Shown here piece after piece: positions 25,901 through 39,388 of a stretch of 64,000 nucleotides of DNA; the stretch's first letter is position 1; each line of letters starts with the position of its first letter. The position numbers and the translations under genes are program-made. Source of the DNA: Rhopalosiphum padi (Eukaryota; Arthropoda; Insecta; Hemiptera; Aphididae); assembly GCF_020882245.1 (NCBI RefSeq), contig NC_083598.1, positions 26,077,858-26,141,857 on the forward strand. Reading direction: 5' to 3'. The notes below the pieces were generated by a model. That model was given only the letters and a program-made list of their open reading frames with translations. It was not told the origin of the DNA and did not search any database.

Positions 25901-28900
25901 AATACATTAAAAAATATGATAAAAAAATGAAATAAAAAAGTTTGACTATACAGCATGGTTGAGCAAATAAAATAGTTAAGATTTTAGTAAAAACGTGTTC
26001 TTAGTCAAAATTATTGTCTTTCGATGTAAATTTTGATTTACATGAATATCTATTATATCTTAAGAGTAGTTAGTATTTGTGATACATTAACAATAGATTT
26101 AGATTAGTACTATAATATATCAAACTGATGTTTAAACAAAAGAACCTATTATACACATAACATATCAAACTTTCCCTGTGTAATCAACGTTAACTTATAA
26201 TGATTAATTTGTATTTAATTGTATATAATAATTATTTATGATATTTTATAAATGTTTAATAGATAATGTAAAATATTACCAATTATGTTATGATAAAAAA
26301 CAATAAAAATAATATTACTTGAAATTTCGAACGATTCACATGCTACATGATGAAGTATTTAATAATTAATAATTATTACTCTTCATATAACTCATATTGG
26401 TATTGATACATTTTATTGGATTACCTATATACAATATAATATATATGATTAAAGCTATCTATCAAGGAAATATGTATAAAAACCTTTATTTTTTGTTCTT
26501 GATAAAGATATTGTAAGTTAAATAGTTGATTTTTTTTATATAGGTACTATTTTTTTTTTTCATTAGTTCTACAATGACGTACTTACACATTTTGTTGAAA
26601 ATTTATTATCAGTTTTGTTTTTTGTTAATGACCAAGAAACACGCAGTGCGTGGAGGTATTTATACTTCACCTTTTTTAGTGATTGTTGCCTTTGGTGTAG
26701 GTAGTGTTAATTTCTCAACAAACAATTCAGTGTCAAAATAAATATCCGCTTCGACATAATTATTTCATCCACCGGCTTAAACCGAACTCCACAATCTTAT
26801 ATGCCTCCTTAGTTGTTCACCCAAAGACTATATTTACTGTTTACCATCCCAAGCCGAGTTAACTATTCATCTTACAGCCTTGGTAAAGTATTTTACTTTA
26901 ATTTCATAAAGAACTTCCGCAAATATAGCCGCTGTTTAAACAAAATCAATTCCCACAACATGCGTTACTTAATAACAATATATACCTGAAGAAAATACGT
27001 GAATCAAACGTACCTGTATGTAAACGAATCATAAGCACGGCCAGTTGTACTTTTATAATGATCGAAATATACAAATAATAATTAAGATAATATAATATCT
27101 GTATAAAAACTAATCCAAACTTAAGTAATAAAAAAAATAAAAAAAAATAAGAAATTTAGTTTTTCATTTAAATCAAAAAATATTTCCATAACCTACCTAC
27201 ATCTCAATAAAAACGATGAAATTATTTTCTATTATCACTCATTTTGATTACCTTTTATTTATTTTGATTTTATTGAATGGAATGTGTATCATCTAAAATA
27301 AAATATTGTAAGTTATCAAACTGTTTATGAAGGTAAATATTTATATTTTTTATCAAAGCTGAAAACTATAGACAACATAAAATACTTTGTATAGAATAAA
27401 GATAATATATTTAATTTATTGTAGTTTCTCTCTGTTGTTTTTTTGCTAGTGCATTTTTTAGAGATATTAAAAATATTAATAGTCTACATTTTACGAATAT
27501 GTACTGTAAGAATTTAATATAAGTATAATATCTTTACAAAATATTAATTTTCTGGTTTGTTTGTATACATAAAAATTAAATAATATAATTATATAATACG
27601 TGTAGAGCAACGTGCACGTGCACAATAACAAAAATGTAAGTACGCATCGTTATTTGGTTTAAATATATATATTGTAATTTTGTATTATTAAAAAAAAATA
27701 AAAATACATATGACAATAACTAAATAAATGCTTATCGAGCTTCATCTAAAAATGTAAATGTTTATATTTATTTGTCTTCTAAATCATATCTGTATGCTTA
27801 AGACATTAATCTAAAATAACATTAAATACAAAACGCATATATAATATACTATATATAAACCAATATAGATCAATTGTTTTTACTCTAGAGTACCTAATAC
27901 TTAAGTATCAAGTCAAATTTAATGCTTACAAAATATTTTTATTCATTTTAGTCACTAATTTTCTAACATAATATCTTTAATCGAATACTAATACAAACAC
28001 TCTATAAAATCTTTAAATTAGAATCAAAAATGAAAAACAATAACTTTTTATAAAATATTCTACTTCAAATTCCTTTCCTATATTAACCTACTCGAATCTA
28101 ACTTAGTAATTTTCACAATTTTTAGATACCACAAGACTGTTTAAAAAGTATTAAGCCATTATCTTCTAGATATTTAAGAAATAAAAACTAAAACCTGACA
28201 CGTAAAAAATTGCTGTATATTAGGTGTCGATTGTAAATGTCTCATAGTTATTAGTACCTAGACAATTACCTACAATGGGCGTGTTAAATTTTAATACAAA
28301 ATGTATTTCAACCTCGTATATTATATTGATGAAATATTATGGAGATACAAATTATAAAACATTAACAAAATTCACACATATCAAATAATAAATTAATTTA
28401 AGTGTAGATGTATGCATTGGAGATCCAATAATTTAAATGAAAACATTTTTATTATGTTAAGTGCTGACCTAATTTAAGATTCAATTAATATTAAAGACGA
28501 AATAATACAATTGTAAGTTTGGAAAGTTTGAGAGATCGACAGAAGTTTGAGTTCTCCGTTTTAATCAATATAGTAACTTGCTTGAATATTAAAATGTATT
28601 ATATTAAAAATTTGGCTTAATTGCCGACATAAGTCGGTAATTTTTTTACAAATTTCCTTATAAACTGACCACATACATTTTATAAATTGTATTATTAATA
28701 TTCACAAAGTCCGTAAAATGATTAACAGTCCGATGAATACGAGTTTTCTTTATTGATAACTATTGTAGTATGCTGTATAACGTTGTTTATATTATATTGT
28801 AGGAATGAGAATATTACGAACCTAACAATCAACCAGAAAAAAATCATCTATCCGCACCGTTACCTACTTTTCTCCAATAAATTCTATAAAATCTCAAGGA

Positions 28901-31900
28901 CTTTGTATTCATCGACAATATTTTCGTTCAGCTATTGGAAATATTATAATCTAATCCATTATAATCTACTCTTCAAAGACATAATATATAGCTACTACAT
29001 GAATTATTATTATTATTATTATTTTTTTAGTTCTTTGAATACAAAGCAATAAGTAGTTTTAAAATAAGTAAATGGTAATAATAGTGGATTTGTATTTGTA
29101 AATTGTTCATTAAAAATAAAATAAATAAATATTTGATATTAATTTCTGTGTATGACGATATTCGTCAAATGTTTGTGCATCATAGAAATTATACTTTTTT
29201 TCAAATCATAACTTTATAAATAATATATTTTTTTTTTGATATTATTTGCATTTAAAAAACTGAATTGAAATTTAAATATTTAAATAAAAAATTATTATTA
29301 TTTTTTTTTTTTTACTTTTAGGAATCTTATCAGGCGATATAAATCGATCAATCAAATACGGCCGACGGATTTCTATTACCCAAGTCCCTACTCCCTTTTT
29401 AAAACGTTTCTCCTTTTATTTAGAATATATAACACCGATCATCAATCTAGTTTTCAAAAACTTGACTACAAAACACAGTGTTAAATTTTTCAAACTTTAA
29501 GATTTCTTGTAGTTATTACACATGGACTATGGGCGATTTTTATTTTTCTATGACTAGAATGTACTAAACATCAGTATGGCTCAGAGAATGCAAATTCAGA
29601 GATAATATTATATACATTATTTTCATTATGCTCCTTATTCAGTAGTTATCGATACAGTATTTTCTAAATTCAATGTCGTAGAATAGTAGAATAATAAGAC
29701 GACAAAAGTTATTCGATTATTATATTTTCGGCATCTAATAAACGAATACAGTTATCATTGTTTTTATTGTAAACGATTACCTTTGCCTTGCTCAACGCAA
29801 TAACAGTTAATCATTATTTTATAAAATGTACCTATTATAAATTAACCAAAAAAAGTTCGGTGAAATGACAATTAATTTATGTTATTACACTATGATAGTA
29901 ATATATGAATAAATATTATTGTGGCACATAAGACGTATATTTAATTTCTAATAAAAACAAATATTAAAAATTAAAAATGTATTCTCAGTTATAAAAATCT
30001 ATACAAAATACCATGAAACAAATGTTTATTTAGCTATAGACATGAGTTTAATAGATTACGAAAACATATATGAATGGAACTATAATATATTCAAATTTAT
30101 ATATATAAATATACGATTTATTTTATCGTATTTTTTAATCATTTTAAATAAGTTTTAACAATTAAAAGTAAACCACATATTTATATATTTTTTTAAAAAT
30201 TAATTAAATTTTTAAAGCTATTTTTTTTCTTTGAAGGTATTTTAGATAGAATAATAGTTTGTTTTTGGAAAATAAATAATATTACTAATTAGATGAACAA
30301 ATGTAGTTATTAATTTTATTAAATACTAAATGTATTACTTTCAAAACGTATTAACAATTATTATACTTTAATTGTATAACTAATATCTTGAACATACCAT
30401 TTAGCAAATATTTTTGATTTCTAATTATACCTATAAAAAACTAGATAATAAATTGAAAATATCGGGTAATATATAGTTTTATGAATAATTATGCTGTGCC
30501 AAAAACGAATTTCAAGAAAGTTATATGCCTTACGATATTAATTTAAATAAATAAATAAATAATTATAGATACACATGTTCTAATCGGGAATATATTCTTT
30601 AAATATTGAAATACAACAATAAATGTACAAATGAAAAAAAATATTTCATCAATATTTATAAACTTACTAACTGTATATAATTCTATTATTTCCGTATTGA
30701 ACTAATGTTGATTAGCTATCGTATTTCGCTTTTCTTAAATTTAAATATACAATACAAATACAATTATAACGATTAATTTTATGATTTTCCACTTCTTAAT
30801 TCTACACATATTTTTAATGTGAATACAAAAAACTGTCAACAGATTCATTGAATACAGGAAGCAGACATACATCCAATTAATCCAATAATTTTCAGATAGG
30901 TATATAATTTTTTTTCTATGTGTTTATATCAAAAATATGTTAAGAACACTAAGAAAGTAGATCGTAAATGTTATCATTATAACTGTGTCAATAAATATTT
31001 AATTTTAATTTACGTTTAAATATATTTGTATATCTACATTTTTTTGTCACATCTTTACTAATTATAATAATACTATATAACTGTAACTAATAGTTACATT
31101 TACCATTTAAATACGCAAAAAATATTCGATTTTCGTAAGCCAAAACATGTTACAAGAGCCACCTATTTAAGTCGAAAAAATAAATAATATCTAAGTCTCA
31201 TGGAATCTATTTTATATACTTTTTTTTATTCAAAACGGTTCAATTATTTTTGTGTATGAAAAACAAAATTAAAAGTTAAAAACGTTCATAAAATATAAAT
31301 ACACGATAAAAAGCAATAAATATCTTATGAAAAACTAAATGTATCAGTTACGCATGCTGTGCAGAAGTGCAGATCGCAATAAATTTACATTCCACAAATT
31401 TGGTAATAAATAAGGCATATTTATTAATAATTATTATTTAATACGACAATTATTATTAACTTAGTATAAACATATTACCACATTAACATATCTTATCATG
31501 ATACCCTATATTTATAATATTATATGTATTATCATTTTGGCGGCTGACAGATAAATTTAACTAATTAACTAACTCCTAGAATGTTCCTTTTATAAAGTAG
31601 TATATGTAGGTATATTTTAGTAATGAAATTCCTATGCAACGGAAATCAAAGTATTTAGGTACTGTCATGTCTAAGTACAATAAAATAATACGCATGCAAG
31701 TAAAAAAAAAAAGTTTTTATAATCACCGGTCTTAACAGTAGGTATAATCATAGTCTCAATATAGCCACTATCTTTCAAACATCGTTAAAATAATGTTTGT
31801 TTATGTTTCATACGAAGAATATTATGGTTTTTTTTTTTTTTAAAAAAGTCAAAAACGAGACAAATTAAAATAGGGAATCTACAATAAATTACACATACAT

Positions 31901-33815
31901 TTTTTGAAAATAAAATAATATAATAAATATTTAGGTACCTATATTAAAATTTAAGTAAATAATTCAAAAAATAAAAATAATAAATGATAAGAATAAAATG
32001 TAATTGACATTTTAGACGTTAATAGATTTTCAATTTGTGTGGATTTATTGACCCAAGTCACACATTTGATAATAGTTTTGGCTGAATCATTAACTACAAA
32101 ATTATTATCAAAAATAAGAAAACCATTAGGTAGGTATATAAAAGTTAAATGAAAACTGTTCTAAAGGTATGCGTAATATACTTCGATAATAAAACATTCG
32201 GTCGAGTAAATAATACGATTTTATATGAATTTTAATAGAACACATTTTTCTTTTTCATGGTTTTTATATTACTTGTTAATGTATTATATGCATTATACTT
32301 ATACGTTCATAAAATAAAATTTATTTTTTATTTTTTATTACCTCTAAATTAATAACATACATGTGAATTTCTCACAATTTCTCTGGACTAGTGGGCCAAT
32401 AACCAACCTGCGACAGCAATTTTTTTTATTATTAATATGAAAAATTTGTTTTACATAAACATTAATTACCATATATGAAACAATTAAACTCAATGACATA
32501 AATTACATTAAGACAGAATAATCCATTAACAAAACCTCAGTTATTCGGTTATACGATTCTAATAACGTTTGTGAATACGCACTCAGGTCCGATTAGTGTC
32601 CAATTAAAAGTGTTTTAACCTGAACATTTACATTTTAAAAATATTTAAAAATATTTAAATATATTTATATCACAAATCTATTCATGCCATTTTCCAGTTA
32701 TTAAAATAAACTTAACTACTAATAATGATAGTCCTGAAAATTGTTTTACAAAAATATATATTAGATTGAAAATTATCTAGTAATCTAATACATAATTATA
32801 ATACACAGTAAATTTTCATAATTAATTTCATTCTTGACTAGAAAAGCCTAATGAATTATTAAAATTATTTAAAAACATAATGAGAAAAATATTTTTAAAT
32901 TAGTAAAACACAAATATGGAATTAAGTCGAGCTCAAAGAATTAACATCATTATTCACTGATGCATTGGTTATTATTAATGTACTTGGAGTATAGAATAGA
33001 GCCTTGGAAATTATTTAACCAATAAAATTACATTATTTCATTTGAACTTAAGACATTTTTCACCATTCGTTTAGAGCACGTAACCTATTCTGACAGTCAA
33101 AATCCAATGAGTGCCGTTAGAACGGACCTATAGTGATAATCCTATTAAAACATTGCTTTAGTTACTCTTGACACCTGTCTTTTTTATCCATTAGAACGTC
33201 AAATGGCTTAATCCAAATGGAAAACATCTAATAGAATGCGAACTGACAAAATATTTTATATTTACTACTTATAGTAGTTATGATTAGTACCGAACAATTG
33301 TTATGAATTATTATGTTAGTTATATGTATTTTGGCTGGTAACATAATAATTAACTATATTTACTATAATCAACATCATAAATTATTTTATTATTTTATTA
33401 TTTGGTGGAAACACCAAATTGTAACATTGTCAATATTGTATGTAAAAAAGGTAGGCAAATAGTTACCGCTTTATTGTACATTAGGTGCTGAGTGAAACTC
33501 GTTATTGAGTAAATCACTTTAATGGATTTTGTTCAATTTGAATTCAATGTTAACCTATTGTATACAATGAAAAACGATTCTGTGCGAAGATTGACTAAAG
33601 GTTGTTAAACATGATTTAAAATACATTATTTTAATAATAATATTGGATTTGCGTAAACATTCCCGTTTTTCCTTAATTTTTTATTAGTTTTTTTTCCGAT
33701 TATAAAAGAAAAATACTAGTAATTTTTAATTTTACCTCTTTTTTAAATACAAACTAGATCTAATTTTCTATTTTAAACTAATCTTTAAGTGATAGTTGAA
33801 GCATTTTATCAGCTA
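22961..33815. other. Long AT-rich non-coding stretch
   Basis: I see no conserved protein or RNA gene across about 10.9 kb. Points of note are a somewhat more complex patch at about 26630-26960, a 12-bp GTGCACGTGCAC palindrome at 27612-27623, and (ATT)n near 29003-29022. Open frames at 25188-25442 and 28753-29052 are AT-driven and low complexity. Confidence 0.55.
27612..27623. promoter_or_regulatory. Palindromic E-box
   Basis: GTGCACGTGCAC is a perfect palindrome centred on CACGTG, the canonical bHLH (CLOCK/CYCLE, MYC) site. A GC-rich palindrome is unusual in this AT-rich sequence, but a single site is weak evidence. Confidence 0.2.
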
Positions 33816-33819
33816 CTAC

Positions 33820-33895
33820 GTGTATACACACACAAAGAAAAAAAAATCATTATAAAATCAATACATTCATCGCTCCTCTTAGAATCTGAAAAATG
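33820..33895. repeat. Possible end of a dispersed repeat
   Basis: A CA-rich stretch, an A-run and CATTCATCGCTCCTCTTAG followed by AATCTGAAAA. The 14-mer at 33879-33892 is shared with 14017-14030. It has the look of a repeat terminus common in aphid DNA, but the window alone cannot prove that. Confidence 0.35.
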
Positions 33896-36800
33896 TCATT
33901 AAATTATACTTTTCAATAACGGCATATACCCTACTATAATAAATGAGCAATAATGCATATTATTTTATTAAGAAGGTACCTATACAATTTATATTTACTC
34001 CATACAAGTTAATAAATATATAATGTAATTATTACACTTTTATTTAGATACAGTATAAACAAAATACATTGTCTATTTCAATTTAAAAGATTTTTTACTT
34101 AAATTTTCAAAAGTGCAAATTGAAATAAAAAAGGTATGAATAGTTTTATCATTTGGTTAACTTATTATTATTGTCGATTTTTAATTTTAATCATTTTCAA
34201 ATAATTGCGACATTATAGAACTTCTATAATTGCTTGTTATCTTCAAAATAATATTATTAATTGTCGGTTATCAGTTTAGGCTATATAAATTACCTACGTA
34301 GATTTACAACAAAGTTCAGGTTTCTGACTAATGGTAATAATAATACATTTTGTTTATCACATCTAAATATCTAACTATCGTTTATATCAAATTTATTGAA
34401 GTTGACATTCTATTATGCTAGTTGTATAACTCGATTTCTCTTTGGAAAAAAATAAAGAAACCATAAATACGGTGTTGTATCAGTGTATTTCGGTTTTAGT
34501 ATACCACGCAGTTGTCGAGAAACATTCGGAAAACGATGTACCTCGCTTTGTGAACTAATTCAGGCGAGATAGGCAATCCGCCTACTTTGTATGTTTTTGA
34601 ACGTGGTTCAAACTATATCCTAAACTTTTCTGATATCTCTAAGAACAATCTTTTACAATTTTGTTGATATTGGTCAAGTTATTTTTGAGTCTAATATTTT
34701 CAACTTTACAAGCATACATATATTGACTTTTTATGAACATTTAAATAACAAACAATAAATTAAACTGTTTTTATTTAAAAAACAATCCCATACAAAGCAT
34801 TCATATTAAACTGTTACATTTGTATTTCTATCCTAATCAGAATTTCTATAATTTAACGAATAGAGGGATGTTGGTAATATTAGAAGCAATGCCAACTCAA
34901 ATTGTATTATTTTTTTATGAAGAAAAAGCTTTAGTTTATTTTTATTTAGTGAAAATTATGTTAAATAAATGTTTGATTACGATTTGCATATTGATAATAT
35001 TTAAAATAGAATCTTAAATATTACTTATATTTTATAACTCATAAATTGCGCAATACCTTAACATAATATGATTAAATGAAACGTAAGGATTTTAATTTTT
35101 ATGATACACTGATACACATTACACAGTACTACTGACAATGTAGGTGATACGAAGTATCATATAATTTAAAATATAATACAATTAACTTAAAAATATAATA
35201 TACTACTACCAATCCTATTTTTTTTTAGGTACAACCAGCAAACAAAATATTATATAACGTAATATAAAAAAATGCTGTGGATTCACGACTTATTATAGGT
35301 TAAGTAAATTGAATTCTCCCGAAAATGTTTTACTATTTTGATTATTTTTCACTGAATAAACAATTTAGCATTCACTGATGTTGAGATAATAATAGTTTAT
35401 TTGTAACCATTAAATACATATTTTTTTTTATAAATACTTAACGTAAAGGTTACTAAACAGTAAACGTTTGAAAGCTAATGTTTATGTAAGATATTTGAGA
35501 TTAGTTAGATTAAAAAAAACAGGCGTTAAGAATATAGATTTAAATATAAAATAGTAATATTAATGATATTCAGATTTCGTATTTGGATAAGAAGTTATAC
35601 AAAAGTAAGAAGAAAGAAGAAGAAATGTATAGTTTAAATGACAATTAATTAAAAAAATATAAATTAATGCACAGTATTAAATTAATTGATGTTACCTACA
35701 ATTACATAACAAATTATACTTTTAGAATACTAACCTATTAATACATTAATATAAATAATAAAATTATGAAAATTAAAATATATTTACATTAAATTCTATA
35801 CATGAATCAGTTCCAATATGAGATGAATAAACTAAAACAAATAATACTTCTTTTCCTAGACACAATTTCGTTTAAGTTTTAGAATTAGTATGAATTAATT
35901 GAGTTATACGTTTAAAAATGTGACATTTTTATCCACAATTCCACTTCTTTAAGATGATTAACATATTACTTTCTTATAATAAAAACAATGACGTGTATTG
36001 TTCTTTATTCTTTACTTTTACATTTATTAGTAGTTTAATTATAGTAATAAGTAATGTTATAGAATTGTCCCAAACTTTCAGTAATGAAATTTTCGTGTAT
36101 ATTATAAATTATGTATAAATATATATTTTCAATTAGAGTAGAGTTATGTAAAAGTAGTGTTAGATGCTATTGTAGTAGGTAGTTAGTGCTCAGATGTTGT
36201 TGCGTTGCGACCTGCGTATAAAATTCAAAGCACTCAGTGTTGTGTATACTTAGATTTTAAGTATATACACGATGACACCATGTTTAGATAATATTTATGT
36301 TATTTTAAGGTCATATTATAACGAAAACTAGTTTTTACTTTATTTAGATTGAAAATACAACGTTCTTTGTGTGATGACGTATATAAGTATATTTTTGTAC
36401 GATCTATTTTGTTGTAAATGATAAAATATACAATTATTTGTTACTTGATGAAAAAAACGTAATAAATACACTCATTATAAAAAAACCATACAATCATTTT
36501 AAAAACGTCTTTATAAAAACTAATGTTCTAACAAAATGATTAATTATTGAATATTTTTTTTTCTAAATAGAGTTAGGGCATAGGAGTTTATTAATTTACA
36601 ATTGTGTATGTGTATTTTTTTAAATTCAGTTGTAGCTTTTGATACTTCAAGGACACGCACCACAATGATCCACCTAATTCTAAACACTATAACTTGATTT
36701 ATATTATTTTAAACAGGTAAACCCTGTGTTAATATAGGTTCACTGATCAATTATTTAAAAAAATATTACAAACATATTATCCAATCAGATTTAAAATACC

Positions 36801-38371
36801 TTACAACAAATGTTTTTACACTTACCTAACGAGGGTTAAATTTCTACATAATGAGCGGCTTTGTATGCTAACTGCACTTGGATAATTATTCAACAATGAT
36901 CTTTATTTAGGCACTAATTGAATTGACAGAAATTTCCTGAAAAATAACAATTAAAGTAAATAACAACTTTAAACATGTACATCAAAACAATTATGTTTAA
37001 ACTTTTTCTTTTTATTAATATTAACTTATCAATGTTTAGTGAATAAAACTATCCATTATCTAAAGTATAGCAAACATCAATAATATGAACTACATAAAAA
37101 AAAATTTCAATTTAGCTATTTATTTTTTGAAAATATAATAGATAAGGTAATAGGTAAATTTTCATTTAAATCCATGACTATAATACGTTATTAATTTCTT
37201 GTAAATTATTTATCTAAACTTTATTTTCATTATCAACCAATTGTTACAATTATGTTAGACAATTTTAAAATCATAAATTTTCTATATATATTTAATTATA
37301 AACTGATGATATTTTTATCGTAGTATATTTAAGTATTTATTTATTTTTAATATTAAATGGTATAAGGAAAATAAAAACAACATAGTAATTTAAAACCATT
37401 GTAAGCTTGGTTACAAATTATAAAAGTATATATTATAAACTTATTATAAAGAAGGAATATTTTAATTACCAATATCTTGTAATAATATTATTATACAGTT
37501 GTATATTATTTAATATTATTAAAATGGCACTAGACATTTTTTTTTAAATGCATCATCGAATAAGTAATAACATGTATATTATAAATAAAAGTATTTATAG
37601 TTTAGAGACTTACTAAAAATCTAAAATATAAATTATCTAATACTATGAAAATTTATGAAAAAAATATTTTTCAATATCTACTTAGTACCTATAATATAAA
37701 TTATTTTATAATTATTAATACCTGTACGTGTTTAATTGTTTGAATAAAAGAGTTACCTATACCATTCGAAAGACTTTTTAAAATACATCTAATACGCATT
37801 ATGATAATAATTAATAATATATCTCTGATAAAACTTTAATATCTTATATTAATGCATATTCAATTACAACATGATAAATAATATTAGTAAGCATAGGTTA
37901 TCTATACGGACAGTCTGGAAAAAGCACTATCAATTCCGTCCATAACTATTCGATAGACAACTCAGAGATATTACCATTTTACCCGAGATGTAATTTCGTT
38001 GATGAAATCACAGACAAAGTGTAAAAAGATCAATCTCGGTCGAGAGACCAGTCGTACTCAGTGTATATATTAACAAAAGTCATATACGTGTACAATACAG
38101 ACTATCGCCAGCAAGCAATATTGTAGCACATATTTCTAATGTTTACCTATTATTTTTTTGAATAATAGATATCTCATTATATGCTCTTTTCAAAGCGAAT
38201 ATTAAAATGAAACACGCATGGAAACTAAATAAAACAAACTACCTATCATGGTTTCTGAAAAATGTACATCTCTTATAATTTTAATTTAAATAGTACTAAT
38301 AAAAAAACATGTTGCGTATAACTCAAAGAATATTACGTTTTAGTATTATATTTTAGAATCTTTCCGTAAGC
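33896..38371. other. AT-rich non-coding DNA
   Basis: No conserved ORF. Mildly more complex patches lie at about 34440-34620, 36170-36260 and 37900-38060. Open frames such as 34820-35017 look like chance. Confidence 0.55.
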
Positions 38372-39388
38372 GTAGCCGTAATTTATGCCGATTTTACTAA
38401 AGCTTTATAGTCATGTCACTTTAATAAAGGTCCTTTTAAAGTCTGATTTCAGCGATTCTCTGATTACTTTGTTTTCATCTTATCGCGTTGATACAATTCA
38501 TCAGAGCGAGTAACTTGAAATCTGATGTTGTAGATATTTAGTCTGGTGTGCCCTGTGGTAGACATATCCCATCTCTTAACCTTGCTTTGTTCATTAACAA
38601 CATCATTAAAATAACTCACCACTAGCAGCTGCTAATTTTGGCATGTACAATTAAGTTATTTCAGGAATTTCATTAGATTTATGACAATTAGTAGTCATTT
38701 GGTATTTGCATGTTTGGATTATTCCTTAATATGTCTGCATTTTTCGCAGTAACTAGGGTTAATAAATTTATCAAATTTACCTACGATGATCTGTGTAAGC
38801 ACTACTATGTGCAATATGATTAAGGATCTTGGTAAAACATTCGATTCAAAATTGAAGTTCCGCAATCACATTGATAATATAAATAGTAAAGCCTTACGGT
38901 CTCCAGGATATGTGTATAAACTTCGAGTTGGACTATCATCTTAAAATGCTTTACTGTTAATTTGTACGGTCCATTTGTGGTCTAATTATCTAACAATCTC
39001 AATATTTCATACAGTTAGTGTCGTTAGTGATAGTCATCAACTTAAACGCGTGCAGCGCTTAAATTTTTATATTTTTTACTTATGGTTTTTATATTGATTG
39101 TCCATTACACAACTCTACTTCAGCATCTTTAGGGCTAAGAACATTAATTGATCTTAGCGAATAGGTCAACCTGACTTTTTTGTATAATTCAATACCATTT
39201 TTATGCACCCAGTTTCCTTACAGTTTACTACAGGCAGTGACTTTGGACATACGCATAATTTTAGAGTTTATTCATCTGCAACTGACTATTATAGAAATAA
39301 TCTATTTGTCAATATGATGAGGATGGCTAATGACGATAAATATTTTTTACTATTTTGGTTTTACTATTATACTTATTTTCTTGTTTGA
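38372..39388 (+). pseudogene. Decayed jockey-type non-LTR retrotransposon reverse transcriptase
   Basis: Collinear RT motifs remain despite stops and frameshifts. At 38372 the frame reads V-A-V-I-Y-A-D-F-T-K-A-L, matching the (D/Y)xDFSKAFD block. At 38542 it reads S-G-V-P-C-G, the SGVPQGS block, followed by L-F-I-N-N-I. At 38776-38793 it reads F-T-Y-D-D-L, the catalytic YxDD region. At 38822 it reads KDLGKTFDSKLKF then H-I-D-N-I. At 39029 it reads DSHQLKRVQR. At about 39260 it reads F-R-V-Y-S-S-A-T-D-Y-Y then R-M-M-like residues (V-N-M-M-R-M), the usual C-terminal block. The 5' part (endonuclease, fingers) is absent, fitting 5' truncation. The host role would be retrotransposition, now inactive. 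The 3' UTR may extend beyond 39388 but has no clear end. Confidence 0.85.

Noticed and set aside
28753..29052. 99-codon frame ending in a Tyr-rich run
   Set aside because: The tail comes from an (ATT)n/(TAT)n tract and the rest is AT-driven; no family resemblance.
36211..36240. TATAAAA followed by TCAGTG, a possible core promoter
   Set aside because: The spacing from TATA to the initiator is about 19 bp, too short for the usual 30 bp, and no gene follows.
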